Part shown: one piece after another, positions 43,419 through 52,635 of the stretch
Numbering within the stretch: the stretch's first letter is position 1
Layout of the letters: each line of letters opens with the position of its first letter
Source: Coleofasciculus sp. FACHB-1120
Lineage (GTDB): Bacteria; Cyanobacteriota; Cyanobacteriia; Cyanobacteriales; FACHB-T130
Length of the DNA stretch: 64,000 nucleotides
Reading direction: 5' to 3'
Assembly: GCF_014698845.1 (NCBI RefSeq)
Contig: NZ_JACJTV010000002.1
Coordinates: 248,001-312,000 of the forward strand
Program-made: the position numbers and the translations under genes
Notes under the pieces: generated by a model
The model's database searches: none
The model's input: the letters and a program-made list of their open reading frames with translations, nothing else
Told to the model about the DNA's origin: nothing

Positions 43419-45020
43419 ATGCTCAAGCAACTATGGCGATCGCTGGTGAGGTGGTTTCAGCGTTTATTTGGAACGGGCGGCAGGCGAAACCCAACACCCG
43501 CATCGGTTCGGGCGGAACCCCCTAAACCCCTGACGGATACAGATTATGAATTTTTGTACAGCCAACTGCTCGAAGGTGTCGCGCATGGTTGGCAGCAAGA
43601 CCGGGTTTTGCGGTTTTTTGATTCCCTGGGCGATCGCGGTCAATCATCCCTCTGGGTGGGGTGGTTGAGGCGCTTTGGCGAAAGATTACTGGCTTCACCT
43701 GCACCCAATAATGAGTTAGCGGCGCGAATGGTGCAGCTCGGTCAGGTGGGCTGTGGAGAAATTGGGGAAGTTTCTTATGATATTGGGATGCAACTGCTGA
43801 CCAGAAACGCTCCGGCACGAGCAGTAAACCCCCCCTCCGTCTCCTCTGTCTTTGAATACGAGGAGTACGACGCGCCGGAGGAGGAAGTCCCTGCGGTTAG
43901 CGAGGAAGGTGAGGAAGGCGGAGAACTCAAAACAGTCACCCTGGATGAGTTGTTGGTGATGTTGCAACAGGATAACGGTTTACTTCAGCAAATTTCCGAG
44001 CAACTGCAAATTGAGACGACCGATCCCCAAGTCATTGTGCAGGCATTGCTGAATCAATTCAATGCGGCAAATCCACCCAGCGCAGAGGAAGCAGAAACTC
44101 CATCATCAAGTGCAGATGAAGCCGAAGCTTGGTTTAATCAAGGGAATCAGCAAGCGAATTCTGGGGAATTGTCCGATGCGATCGCGAGCTACGATCGGTG
44201 CTTGGATATTAGCCCGGATAACTATATCGCCTGGAACAACCGAGGCGTGATGCAGAAAAATTTAGGACAGTTGCCAGAAGCGATCGCCAGCTTTGGCAAG
44301 GCGATAGAAATCAAACCCGACTTTTACGAAGCTTGGAACAACCAAGGCAATACTTTCCAGGACTTAGACCGTTTAGAAGAAGCGATCGCCAGCTTTGACA
44401 AGGCAGTAGAAATCAAAAGAAACGATCCAGAAGCCTTCTACAATCGGGGATTAGCGCTGGAAAACTTAAACCGCTACGAAGAAGCGCTAGATAGTTTTGA
44501 CCGGGTGCTACAACTCCAACCCAACTATCCAGAAGTCTGGATGGTACGCGGCGAGACTTTACACCGCTTAGCTCGATATGAGGAAGCGATCGCCAGCTAT
44601 GACCAAGCTTTGCAACTCAAGCTGGATGATTGGGACTCCTGGATCGGTCGCGGTAAATCGGCGCTTCATTCAGCAAAATTCGACCCGCTATTGAGTTCCG
44701 TCAGTCAGATCGCTCAAAACAATCCAGCCTTGAACCAACGCGGCGATGAAGGGCAATTGGCAAGCTATGAGGAAGGGTTGAAGTACGTTTCTCAAGAGAC
44801 CGACCCAGAAGGTTGGGGCAGATTGCATCAAGCAATCGGCAATGCTTATTATGAGCGATCGCAAGTCAATCCAGAACCCGATCCGTTGCGCCGACAAGCC
44901 CTCATTGAGTACCAACAGGTGCTATCAAGCCTCTCCCAAGAGGATTTTCCAGAATTGCATCACGAGATTTTGCAAGACCTTCTGCAACTCCAACAATCTT
45001 TAGGACAACCCTCTGAATAA
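43419..45020 (+). CDS. TPR-repeat protein
   Basis: A 533-residue protein. A basic N-terminal helix (LKQLWRSLVRWFQRLFG) may touch membrane, and a 220-residue region follows with a predicted helical segment and an acidic linker EEEVPAVSEEGEEGGE. Five to six tetratricopeptide repeats come next (about residues 230-430, for example AWNNRGVMQKNLGQLPEAIA). The C-terminus has another helical domain with KYVSQETDPEGWGRLHQAIG, seen in other cyanobacterial TPR proteins. The cargo is unknown. It is followed by a clear terminator and then rnhA. Confidence 0.8.
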   Translation: MLKQLWRSLVRWFQRLFGTGGRRNPTPASVRAEPPKPLTDTDYEFLYSQLLEGVAHGWQQDRVLRFFDSLGDRGQSSLWVGWLRRFGERLLASPAPNNELAARMVQLGQVGCGEIGEVSYDIGMQLLTRNAPARAVNPPSVSSVFEYEEYDAPEEEVPAVSEEGEEGGELKTVTLDELLVMLQQDNGLLQQISEQLQIETTDPQVIVQALLNQFNAANPPSAEEAETPSSSADEAEAWFNQGNQQANSGELSDAIASYDRCLDISPDNYIAWNNRGVMQKNLGQLPEAIASFGKAIEIKPDFYEAWNNQGNTFQDLDRLEEAIASFDKAVEIKRNDPEAFYNRGLALENLNRYEEALDSFDRVLQLQPNYPEVWMVRGETLHRLARYEEAIASYDQALQLKLDDWDSWIGRGKSALHSAKFDPLLSSVSQIAQNNPALNQRGDEGQLASYEEGLKYVSQETDPEGWGRLHQAIGNAYYERSQVNPEPDPLRRQALIEYQQVLSSLSQEDFPELHHEILQDLLQLQQSLGQPSE

Positions 45021-45026
45021 TCTGAC

Positions 45027-45063
45027 CGGGCAGCTTTCTCTCGCTTGGGGTTGCCCGTTTTTT
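45027..45063 (+). terminator. Rho-independent terminator after the TPR gene
   Basis: CGGGCA (45027-45032) pairs with TGCCCG (45052-45057) and is followed by TTTTTT. The loop is long (19 bases). Confidence 0.7.
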
Positions 45064-45097
45064 GTACAATAACCATTCACCTCGCAAAACCACTTTC

Positions 45098-45976
45098 ATG
45101 CCCTTGACTCGCACAATCCAAAGTATCTATACCGATGGTGCCTGCGTCGGCAACCCAGGTCCTGGAGGCTGGGGTGTTGTTGTCTATTTCACCGATGGTT
45201 CGGTCTATGAAATGGGCGACGCCGATCCCGCAACCACTAATAATCGGATGGAAATGCAAGCCGCAATCGGCGCATTGAAACTCGTAAATGGCATCGGACA
45301 AGAAGAACCCATCACCCTCTACACCGATAGCGAATACCTAAAAAACGGCGTTACTAAATGGGTGAAAGGTTGGAAAAAGAAGGGTTGGAAGACGGCAGAA
45401 GGGAAACCCGTCCTCAACCAAGACCTCTGGGAAATGCTCGATGAACTCAATCTTCCCCGGATCGAGTGGCGGTATGTCCGGGGTCACGCAGGAAATGAGG
45501 GGAATGAGCGCTGCGATGCGATCGCTCGCGCTTTTGCGACGGGGAAGACTCCTTCCTTGCAACAACCCATAGCAGAAGAGTCAATTGTTTCACCCGCCAC
45601 TAATTCCATTCATAACAAAACGATACAATCGAGTGACGTATCTTCTGACCCTTCTAACCTCGACCTTGTCATGGTAGATTCTACTATTCCATCTGCTCTT
45701 GATTCTCAAGACAATCTGCCCCGTGAGGTGAGAGTCGCTCAGCTGCGTAATCTGATAGAAACTCTCCACGTGGCTGACGAAATTGCTGCGAAAGGCTACC
45801 TAATTACTAGCTCTGAATTAGCTGACTTAATGGATGTCAATGCCAGCGCTGTCACCAGTCGCGGAGACCACTGGGGTTGGCGTAATTGGATTGTGTCGCG
45901 GGTTCGCCGCGAAGGCAATCAAATTCTCTGGCAGCTAGAACGGGTGGATGCCGTTAACAGTAATTTCGATTCTTAA
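45098..45976 (+). CDS. rnhA: Ribonuclease HI with C-terminal extension
   Basis: A 292-residue protein. Residues 1-148 are a bacterial RNase HI with Asp13 (YTDGACVGNPG), Glu52 (NNRMEM), Asp77 (LYTDSEYL), His130 and Asp140 (RCDAIARAFA). It degrades RNA in RNA-DNA hybrids. After a Ser/Thr-rich linker the last 85 residues (LRNLIETLHVADEIAAKGYLITSSELADLMDV through WRNWIVSRVRREG) form a helix-rich extension resembling a winged-helix or DNA-binding module not present in E. coli RnhA. The ATG at 45098 is chosen over an upstream TTG. Confidence 0.9.
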   Translation: MPLTRTIQSIYTDGACVGNPGPGGWGVVVYFTDGSVYEMGDADPATTNNRMEMQAAIGALKLVNGIGQEEPITLYTDSEYLKNGVTKWVKGWKKKGWKTAEGKPVLNQDLWEMLDELNLPRIEWRYVRGHAGNEGNERCDAIARAFATGKTPSLQQPIAEESIVSPATNSIHNKTIQSSDVSSDPSNLDLVMVDSTIPSALDSQDNLPREVRVAQLRNLIETLHVADEIAAKGYLITSSELADLMDVNASAVTSRGDHWGWRNWIVSRVRREGNQILWQLERVDAVNSNFDS

Positions 45977-46015
45977 ATGAGTTTTGGTTTTGGGTAATTG
46001 GAAAAAAGTTTTGAG

Positions 46016-46080
46016 TTTTGAGTTTTGAATTAAAGAACTCTCTGATAACTCAAAATCCAACACTCATCACTTTCATTACC
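46016..46080. repeat. Dispersed TTTTGAGTTTTGAATTAAA repeat (copy 2)
   Basis: 46016-46034 is identical to 36676-36694. It is followed by an ACTCAAAATCCAACACTCA-type partial complement. It lies between convergent rnhA and cruG. Confidence 0.6.
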
Positions 46081-46103
46081 CCTTTGCTTCATCAAACTCA
46101 AAA

Positions 46104-47351
46104 CTATCCATAACTCCGACCGCGCCACTGCTTAGGAATACGGATAGCAGATAGAAAAATTCGCAGTACGGCTAAAGGATCTGCCAGAGGGGAAAGATAA
46201 AAGTAAACAGGTAAAAGTAAAAAGTCAAAGTTTCTTTCCCGTTTACCTGTTTCCGATCCCCTAAAGCTGGGGGAGCGAACTCTGCTTTCATAAGATGGCG
46301 CGATCGCGAGTAACAACGCAAACCGAATCAATACCAGAAATAAATTTAACCCGACAGCAGCCACCACCGGAAGTGTAGAAGTTCCCATCACTAGCCAGCT
46401 GAGTAAAACTAAGGATGCGGGTAGAGGTAAACCTTGAACGGCGAATAGCAGCCACAAGTCCCCCCATATCTGACCTCTAGAAGCAGCATCTTTTAGGTCA
46501 AGCGATCGCCCCCACTCTTTCCAAGTTTCGGCTGCTCCCTCATACATCCGCACCTTCAAAACCTTTGCTCCATCCAGAAAGCCCACCTTGAACCCACGGG
46601 AGGCAATATTGCGGGCAAGGGTCACATCGTCACAAAAAGAACTCCGGGCGCTGGTATAACCCCCTACAGCCTCCAAAACAGAGCGACGGCACAGGAAACA
46701 CTGACCGTTCGCCATCACCCGCTCCGGCGCTTGCGTATTTGTACCCGCTGGATCGAATCTATAAAGCAGGGTCATTAAGAGGGCTGGTTGCAGCCACCAC
46801 TCCCCTGGATACTTCAAAATAAACTGCGGTGACAGGGAAATTAGGTCATAACCCTCTTCTTTTGCTGTCCTGAGCAAACCAGCAACTAAACCAGGAATTG
46901 CCTGAGTATCAGCGTCCATTCCTAAAATCCACTCGCTCTTTTCGCAGCTGTGCAAAAATCCGGTATGTAAAGCCCAAGGACGCCCCACCCAGCTTGGCGG
47001 TAAGGGGTCATCCGTCATTAAGCGGAACCGGGGATCTTGCTGCTGCGCTGCTTTCACTAACTCTGGAGTTCCATCTTGGGAACGACTATCAACAACGATA
47101 ATCTCCCGGACTTCGTAACTTTGGCGGGTTAGTCCAGCTAGTGCTGGGCCAATTCGCTCCGCTTCATTTAAAGTTGGAACCACGACACTGACAGCACCCA
47201 AGAGTTCGGGTGTGGCAGTGTGGGGTTGAACGGGCGATCGCCGAGACGGCCCTTTCAAGAGCCGCGAGAGCAGGATCGCTGTTGCTGGTGCCTGAACGAG
47301 CAGCAGCAACAGCGAGAGTGCGCTCTGTATGGTTAACCAATCGACGTTCAC
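46104..47351 (-). CDS. cruG: Carotenoid 2'-O-glycosyltransferase CruG
   Basis: A 415-residue GT2-type membrane glycosyltransferase. N-terminal hydrophobic helix, VSVVVPTLNEAERIGPALAG, EIIVVDSRSQDGT, GMDADTQAIPG and CDDVTLARNIASRG are visible, with several C-terminal membrane helices. CruG adds the sugar to the 2'-hydroxyl of myxol carotenoids. The frame extends to 47507, but the GTG at 47351 overlaps the cruF stop in GTGA, which fixes the likely start. Adjacency to cruF supports the assignment. Confidence 0.88.
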   Translation of the reverse strand: MNVDWLTIQSALSLLLLLVQAPATAILLSRLLKGPSRRSPVQPHTATPELLGAVSVVVPTLNEAERIGPALAGLTRQSYEVREIIVVDSRSQDGTPELVKAAQQQDPRFRLMTDDPLPPSWVGRPWALHTGFLHSCEKSEWILGMDADTQAIPGLVAGLLRTAKEEGYDLISLSPQFILKYPGEWWLQPALLMTLLYRFDPAGTNTQAPERVMANGQCFLCRRSVLEAVGGYTSARSSFCDDVTLARNIASRGFKVGFLDGAKVLKVRMYEGAAETWKEWGRSLDLKDAASRGQIWGDLWLLFAVQGLPLPASLVLLSWLVMGTSTLPVVAAVGLNLFLVLIRFALLLAIAPSYESRVRSPSFRGSETGKRERNFDFLLLPVYFYLSPLADPLAVLRIFLSAIRIPKQWRGRSYG

Positions 47352-48268
47352 TTCACCGCCACTTTGACTTGAGTCACTGGGATTTCTGACTTCAAACTGG
47401 CAGGGGTTTCCGGGATAGATTCGCGGATCTCTGGCGGTTGTGCCATTCGCCAGAGTGTCAAAGCCGGAACAACACCCACAAGAACGCCCAACGAGACAGG
47501 TATCCAATACCCAGCCGCCAAGCTCAATCCGGCTGCATATCCAAAGTTACTTAGATAAACGGTAAGTGGGAAACCTAGCCCAGAACGCTCCAATAAAATC
47601 GGCGTTTTTCTCCACAATATTGCTCCCACACCGATAAATAGCGAGCTAGTGCCAAACCAACCCGCATAATTGCCGTAGGGTGTGCCAAAGAAGGCTCCTG
47701 GGTGTTCCCAATACCAAAAAGGCACCATCGTCTGACTCATCGCTGGCTCCAGCGCAAAGTCCCAAGAGGTGAACATCATAGCAGCTACAGCGATCGCGCC
47801 CACATAGCGAACCAAGCCTGGATTTTGCCGAGTTTTTAGACCCGCACAGGCAATTAAATAAGAAACCAATCCCATATAAAACCAGGACAAGGGAATGGTA
47901 AAAGGTACCAGTCCACCAATCTTATACCCCAAGCCATTTAGGTAGCTGTAGTCACCAAATGGAAAGCCTGTACTGGTTCCCAGCAATTCACTTCCCAAAG
48001 ACAGACACACCGCAGGCACCATGAAAGTAAGCCAGTGCCACAGGCCCAGCTTTCTATAGGCATAAATGGAAACGGCGACCGTTCCTAAGACGATATTCAC
48101 CACTCCACCCCAAGCCATACTCCACTGGAATGCAGTCTGCCCAGTCTCCCCTAAATTCATAATTATTTCAGGATGGGGTACGACTAGCACTAGCCCTGCC
48201 AGTCCAAAAACCATCGTTACAATATGACCAATCAGGCAGAAACGCTCGACAGTGACAAGTTGCTTCAT
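47348..48268 (-). CDS. cruF: Gamma-carotene 1'-hydroxylase CruF
   Basis: A 306-residue membrane protein of the carotenoid biosynthesis (DUF422) family with about seven to eight helices. LLGTSTGFPFGDYSYLNGLG, PFTIPLSWFYMGLVSY and FTSWDFALEPAM are conserved. It hydrates the psi end of gamma-carotene in myxol (myxoxanthophyll) biosynthesis. The ATG at 48268 (MKQLVTVERF) is favoured over 48373. It is translationally coupled to cruG by a four-base overlap. Confidence 0.92.
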   Translation of the reverse strand: MKQLVTVERFCLIGHIVTMVFGLAGLVLVVPHPEIIMNLGETGQTAFQWSMAWGGVVNIVLGTVAVSIYAYRKLGLWHWLTFMVPAVCLSLGSELLGTSTGFPFGDYSYLNGLGYKIGGLVPFTIPLSWFYMGLVSYLIACAGLKTRQNPGLVRYVGAIAVAAMMFTSWDFALEPAMSQTMVPFWYWEHPGAFFGTPYGNYAGWFGTSSLFIGVGAILWRKTPILLERSGLGFPLTVYLSNFGYAAGLSLAAGYWIPVSLGVLVGVVPALTLWRMAQPPEIRESIPETPASLKSEIPVTQVKVAVK

Positions 48269-48696
48269 TGCAGAATTCTTACTTCTGTATGTTCTTAATA
48301 GTAGTTTACAAATGTTTGTCAAATAACCCCATGCTTGCGCGGCTGTCGTCGTTCGTCGTCGCTGAGAAGCCAAAATTTAGTTGGAAGTCTCAGAATCTCG
48401 TGCCGGAAGTTCAATTCAGTCGTTAGCCCAACGACCTCGATCAACCTCTAAAAATTCCGAACTTCAAGGCGGCTGCTGGATTCCAGACTTCGAGGGCAGG
48501 ACTCAAAAGGAAAAACGACAATCAAATAATTTCTTCGCCAGTCGGCATTTGGTTCGTCCTTGTCGGCGGTCAGTAGGGGAAAGCAGTTAAGATATTGGCA
48601 GCAACACCCAAAAGGCTTTTTCACCAAAAACCTGTTGGTTGCTTTTTTAAGCTGGGTTTGCTCTCAAAGAGCAGCTCGCCCGACCCTATCGGCTTC
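48269..48696. other. Spacer between divergent cruF and the GNAT gene
   Basis: 428 bases with no convincing gene. A short GTCGTCGTTCGTCGTCGC direct repeat (48345-48362) is the only obvious pattern. Promoters for both divergent genes should lie here. Confidence 0.5.
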
Positions 48697-50001
48697 ATGG
48701 CGCATGTACTCAACATGACTTCATTTCTGCCTAAAGAAACCAAATTTGCGATCCGTCCCGTTCAATACCGCGACCTAGATGCGCTGGAACGGCTTGCCGC
48801 AGAAGATTTTGACGCAGGAGACCAAATTTACTCAACGGACAATCTGGGTAGAAAAGTTCATCAAATTCGACCCTGGTTTGGTCCGCTGAAGTTCTTAAGC
48901 TGGTTTCCCAATCCTTGTCAGCATACTTTTTGCGTTTATGTCGCAGAGCAGGATAACCAAGTTCGCGGCACGATCCAGGTTTCACCCTTCAACCGCACGC
49001 GCAGCACTTGGCGGGTTGAACAGGTAGTTTTGGAGACAGGGGTACCGGCAGAAGTTGGCTCGCAGCTTTTGCGTTATTGCTTTGAGTCAATCTTGGAAGC
49101 TCGTACTTGGTTGCTGGAAGTCAATGTTAACAACAAAGCAACACTGGCTCTTTACCGGCAGAACGGGTTTCAACCGTTAGCGCAGCTGACTTATTGGGCG
49201 ATCGATCCAGAGCTGCTTTCATCACTGCAAGAGCGCGAACCGGATTTACCTAATCTTCTCCCAGTCAGCAATGCTGATGCCCAGCTACTCTATCAACTCG
49301 ACACGGTATCAATGCCGCCGCTGCTACGCCAAGTTTACGACCGCCACATCCATGACTTCAAAACCAGCTTCGCTGGCGGGTTTCTCACCAGCTTAAAGCA
49401 ATGGATTGGCAAGACGGTTAGCGTGAGTGGCTATGTATTTGAACCGCAGCGCAAGGCAGCAATTGGCTATTTTCAAATTTTTCTGTCCCGCGATGGCTCC
49501 CAACCTCATGTCGCTGAGTTGACCGTACATCCAGCCTACACTTGGCTATACCCAGAGCTACTTTGCCAAATGGCTCGGATTGCGAAGGATTACCCTTCCC
49601 AGTCCTTACAACTGGCTTCAGCCGACTACCAGCCAGAACGAGAAGAATATTTGGAACAATTGGGGGCAGAACGAATTTCCCACTCGCTCCTGATGTCTCG
49701 TTCTGTGTGGCACAAGCTACGGGAGGCAAAGCCCATTTCCCTAGAAGGGTTACAGTTGGCTGAAATGCTTCAGGGTCTCCAACCCGCCCGCAAAGCAGTA
49801 CCGGGGCGGATGTCTTGGCTGAAGTCGAAGCATAAGAAGCCGCAGGTGGAACCGCAGAAGGATTTATCCTCCTCCGTGGCGCTGCCTCCAAAAGGGGGAA
49901 TCGTACTGAATTCCCAATCCCTTGATGCCACGAAAGCTAGCCGCACAGAGCGGGGAGAAGAGAATGGAGAGAATCTCGGCACTGGGTTTGGATGTCGGTA
50001 A
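48697..50001 (+). CDS. Long GNAT-family acetyltransferase-like protein
   Basis: A 434-residue protein. Residues 15-175 include a GNAT-type N-acetyltransferase core (KFAIRPVQYRDLDALERLA, RVEQVVLETGVPAEVGSQLL, LEVNVNNKATLALYRQNGF). A second, weaker GNAT-like half (residues 180-330, ending EYLEQLGAERISHSLLMSRSVW) suggests a tandem arrangement. The last 70 residues are disordered and basic. The substrate is unknown. Starts at 48697 or 48715 are equally plausible. It overlaps ruvX by 38 bases, so the two are likely cotranscribed. Confidence 0.75.
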   Translation: MAHVLNMTSFLPKETKFAIRPVQYRDLDALERLAAEDFDAGDQIYSTDNLGRKVHQIRPWFGPLKFLSWFPNPCQHTFCVYVAEQDNQVRGTIQVSPFNRTRSTWRVEQVVLETGVPAEVGSQLLRYCFESILEARTWLLEVNVNNKATLALYRQNGFQPLAQLTYWAIDPELLSSLQEREPDLPNLLPVSNADAQLLYQLDTVSMPPLLRQVYDRHIHDFKTSFAGGFLTSLKQWIGKTVSVSGYVFEPQRKAAIGYFQIFLSRDGSQPHVAELTVHPAYTWLYPELLCQMARIAKDYPSQSLQLASADYQPEREEYLEQLGAERISHSLLMSRSVWHKLREAKPISLEGLQLAEMLQGLQPARKAVPGRMSWLKSKHKKPQVEPQKDLSSSVALPPKGGIVLNSQSLDATKASRTERGEENGENLGTGFGCR

Positions 50002-50467
50002 AAAACGGGTTGGGGTAGCTGGTTGCGATGGCACTGGATTGATTGCCACCGGAATTGATACGATTGAGCGCACTTCCTTTGAGCGGGATATCGAGCAACT
50101 GCGACGCCTGGTTGAGGAGCGACAAGCGCAAGTTCTGGTCGTCGGCTTACCCTATGCGATGGATGGAACGCTAGGGTTCCAGGCGCAGCAGGTGCAGAAA
50201 TTTGCGACAAGAGTGGCAGCAGCTCTCGAGTTACCGTTGGAATATATGGATGAGCGGCTCACGTCTTATGAGGCAGAGGAACTGCTGAAAACAGAAAGGC
50301 GATCGCTCTCCCAAAATAAGCCTCTAATTGACCGGAAGGCGGCAGCTTTGATTTTGCAACGCTGGTTAGATGAACGTCGAGCCGCAAACAAAGTCGCCAA
50401 GCAACTTGTAGAAACAACCTATATCGCGTCTGGCGCACAGATAGAGACATCGGAAATTCCCAATTGA
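49964..50467 (+). CDS. ruvX: Holliday junction resolvase-like protein YqgF
   Basis: A 167-residue RNase H-fold protein (YqgF/RuvX family). GLDVGKKRVGVAGCD holds the first catalytic Asp, VGLPYAMDGTLG the second-strand region, and DERLTSYEAEELL the conserved acidic helix. Family members process pre-16S rRNA 5' ends and have been linked to transcription anti-termination, despite the resolvase name. The ATG at 49964 has GGGGAG seven bases upstream. The frame overlaps the GNAT gene end. Confidence 0.92.
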   Translation: MERISALGLDVGKKRVGVAGCDGTGLIATGIDTIERTSFERDIEQLRRLVEERQAQVLVVGLPYAMDGTLGFQAQQVQKFATRVAAALELPLEYMDERLTSYEAEELLKTERRSLSQNKPLIDRKAAALILQRWLDERRAANKVAKQLVETTYIASGAQIETSEIPN

Positions 50468-50553
50468 TTTGCAATTCCCGATTACCCATCACCGATTCCC
50501 AAATCAGATGATAATATGAGAGATTGCTGCATTCTAAAAAATAGACTTTCTCC

Positions 50554-50823
50554 ATGACTCTGCCGCAACAGCGTAAACACGAAATTATGACTGAGTATCA
50601 GGTTCACGAAACTGATACTGGCTCGACGGATCTCCAAATTGCGATGCTGACAGAACGCATCAATCGTCTCAGCACTCACCTCAAAGCCAACAAGAAGGAT
50701 CATGCTTCCCGGCGAGGTTTGTTGACAATGATTGGTACCAGAAAGCGTCTCCTGTCCTACCTGCAAAAGGAAGATAGACCTCGCTATCAAGCCTTGATTG
50801 GTCGCCTGGGTATTCGCGGTTAA
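50554..50823 (+). CDS. rpsO: 30S ribosomal protein S15
   Basis: An 89-residue S15 with the conserved QVHETDTGSTDLQIAMLTERI and HLKANKKDHASRRGLL segments. It binds the central domain of 16S rRNA early in 30S assembly. Length and sequence are typical. It is followed 15 bases later by the PAM68-like gene on the same strand, which suggests cotranscription. Confidence 0.97.
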   Translation: MTLPQQRKHEIMTEYQVHETDTGSTDLQIAMLTERINRLSTHLKANKKDHASRRGLLTMIGTRKRLLSYLQKEDRPRYQALIGRLGIRG

Positions 50824-50838
50824 ACCGCCGATAAACTT

Positions 50839-51303
50839 ATGTCTTCAGAAGAATCCCAACGGAATCGCTTACCGTTTGAACCCGCTAAGAAGAATCGCAA
50901 AAAACCAGCGAAAAACCAACCCACAACCCCAAGCACTGCCAAAAAGGAAGGTCAAGAGCCTTCCTCAAAAAAACTTGAATCATCGGCAGTCCCAGAGGTG
51001 GTGAGCAAGCGCATGGTTCGCCGGATGGCTCTTTTTTGCGGCATTCCTAGCGCTTTAGGCATTTTGACTTTTATTGTCAGCTATGTCGTGGTTAGCCAGC
51101 ACTGGTTTAAGTTGCCCAACGCCGCAGTTGTACTTGTGAGTATGGGCTTCTTTGGGTTGGGCGTTCTGGGATTAAGTTACGGGGTTCTCTCAGCCTCCTG
51201 GGACGAAGAGAGACTGGGTAGTAAAATCGGCTGGAACGAGTTCACCACGAACTGGGGACGGATGACAGCAGCGTGGCGTTCTGCTGGGCAAAAGGATTCA
51301 TAA
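50839..51303 (+). CDS. PAM68-like photosystem II assembly protein
   Basis: A 154-residue membrane protein of the PAM68/DUF3464 family: a Lys/Ser-rich N-terminal tail, two transmembrane helices (about 65-88 and 97-120) and a conserved C-terminal GLSYGVLSASWDEERLGSKIGWNEF. Homologues (Synechocystis Sll0933, Arabidopsis PAM68) help early photosystem II assembly and chlorophyll insertion. Close spacing after rpsO suggests one transcript. Confidence 0.92.
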   Translation: MSSEESQRNRLPFEPAKKNRKKPAKNQPTTPSTAKKEGQEPSSKKLESSAVPEVVSKRMVRRMALFCGIPSALGILTFIVSYVVVSQHWFKLPNAAVVLVSMGFFGLGVLGLSYGVLSASWDEERLGSKIGWNEFTTNWGRMTAAWRSAGQKDS

Positions 51304-51385
51304 ATCCCGCGCAAATACCAGCAGTTCAAAGGTGAGTTTTACTTATAAGTTGTTTAGAGAACGATTGCCATCGGTCTCGCTCTTT

Positions 51386-51405
51386 CCTGGGGTTTGAACC
51401 CCAGG
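51386..51405 (+). terminator. Perfect palindrome, terminator or aroF leader hairpin
   Basis: CCTGGGGTT and AACCCCAGG (51386-51394 and 51397-51405) form a 9-bp stem followed by a T-rich run (TTTTCATTTTTTG). It ends the rpsO-PAM68 transcript or attenuates aroF, 130 bases before its start. Confidence 0.55.
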
Positions 51406-51536
51406 CTATTTTCATTTTTTGCTGGAGAGATAAACTCGGCGGTCTATCTAGGCAAAGCTAGAGAAGTATTATCTCTGGTGACTTTTGAAAAGCGAGATAT
51501 TCGGCAGATAAGCAACCGAATTATGGATTTGGAAAA

Positions 51537-52595
51537 ATGATTGTAGTCATGAAAGCTGGCACTCCAGAGGTCGAGATTGAGCGCGTTAGCTCTGAACTCG
51601 GCACTTGGGGACTGACACCAGAAAAAATTGTCGGGAAGCACAAGGTGGTATTAGGTCTGGTTGGTGAGACAGCGGACTTAGATCCCCTCCAAATGCAAGA
51701 AATTAGCCCTTGGGTTGAACAAGTTCTGCGGGTTGAGCAGCCCTTTAAACGGGCAAGCCGCGATTATCGTCACGGTGAAGCGAGTGACGTTGTGGTATCA
51801 ACGCCTAACGGTAATGTCACTTTTGGCGAACACCATCCTTTAGTGGTGGTGGCTGGCCCTTGTTCGGTCGAAAACGAAGAGATGATTATTGAAACCGCAC
51901 GTCGAGTTAAGGCGGCGGGAGCGCAGTTCTTGCGCGGCGGTGCTTATAAACCTCGGACTTCGCCCTATGCTTTTCAAGGACACGGTGAGAGTGCCTTGAA
52001 TTTGCTAGCGGCGGCGCGGGAAGCGACAGGCTTGGGCATCATTACAGAACTGATGGATAGCCCTGAATTGGATGTGGTGGCAGAATTTGCTGACGTGATC
52101 CAAATTGGTGCCAGAAATATGCAAAATTTCTCTCTGTTGAAGAAAGTAGGGGCGCAAGAAAAGCCTGTGCTGCTGAAGCGGGGAATGGCGGCGACGATTG
52201 AAGATTGGTTGATGGCGGCGGAGTATATTATGGCTGCTGGCAACCCGAACGTGATTTTGTGCGAACGCGGTATCCGCACCTTTGACCGTCAATATGCGCG
52301 GAATACGCTGGATTTATCGGCAATTCCAGTGCTGAGAACGTTGACTCACCTACCGATTATGATTGACCCCAGTCACGGTACAGGTAAGTCTGAGTATGTG
52401 CCTGCGATGGCGATGGCATCTATCGCTGCTGGTGCTGACTCGTTAATGATTGAAGTCCACCCGAATCCGAAGAAAGCACTTTCTGACGGCCCTCAATCTT
52501 TGACTCCAGAGCGTTTCGACCGCCTGATGCTAGAAATGTCCGTTATTGGCAAAGCCGTAGGTCGTTGGCCTGAGCCTGCTGTTGCTTTGGCTTAG
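51537..52595 (+). CDS. aroF: 3-deoxy-7-phosphoheptulonate (DAHP) synthase
   Basis: A 352-residue class I-beta DAHP synthase, the first enzyme of the shikimate pathway. An N-terminal ferredoxin-like regulatory domain (residues 1-72) precedes the TIM barrel, with metal-ligand Cys109 in VAGPCSVEN, RGGAYKPRTSPY, LLKRGM and MIDPSHGTGKSEYV. This domain type commonly mediates feedback control by aromatic amino acids. It is followed by a good terminator. Confidence 0.95.
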   Translation: MIVVMKAGTPEVEIERVSSELGTWGLTPEKIVGKHKVVLGLVGETADLDPLQMQEISPWVEQVLRVEQPFKRASRDYRHGEASDVVVSTPNGNVTFGEHHPLVVVAGPCSVENEEMIIETARRVKAAGAQFLRGGAYKPRTSPYAFQGHGESALNLLAAAREATGLGIITELMDSPELDVVAEFADVIQIGARNMQNFSLLKKVGAQEKPVLLKRGMAATIEDWLMAAEYIMAAGNPNVILCERGIRTFDRQYARNTLDLSAIPVLRTLTHLPIMIDPSHGTGKSEYVPAMAMASIAAGADSLMIEVHPNPKKALSDGPQSLTPERFDRLMLEMSVIGKAVGRWPEPAVALA

Positions 52596-52601
52596 AGTTA
52601 C

Positions 52602-52629
52602 AAGGGTGGGCAAATGCTCACCCTTTTTT
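52602..52629 (+). terminator. Rho-independent terminator of aroF
   Basis: AAGGGTG (52602-52608) and CACCCTT (52619-52625) are followed by TTTT, seven bases past the aroF stop. Confidence 0.85.
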
Positions 52630-52635
52630 ATGGAT

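Noticed and set aside
46104-47507. Longer cruG start at 47507
   Set aside because: It would overlap cruF by about 160 bases. The GTG at 47351 overlaps the cruF stop by four bases, as usual for coupled genes.
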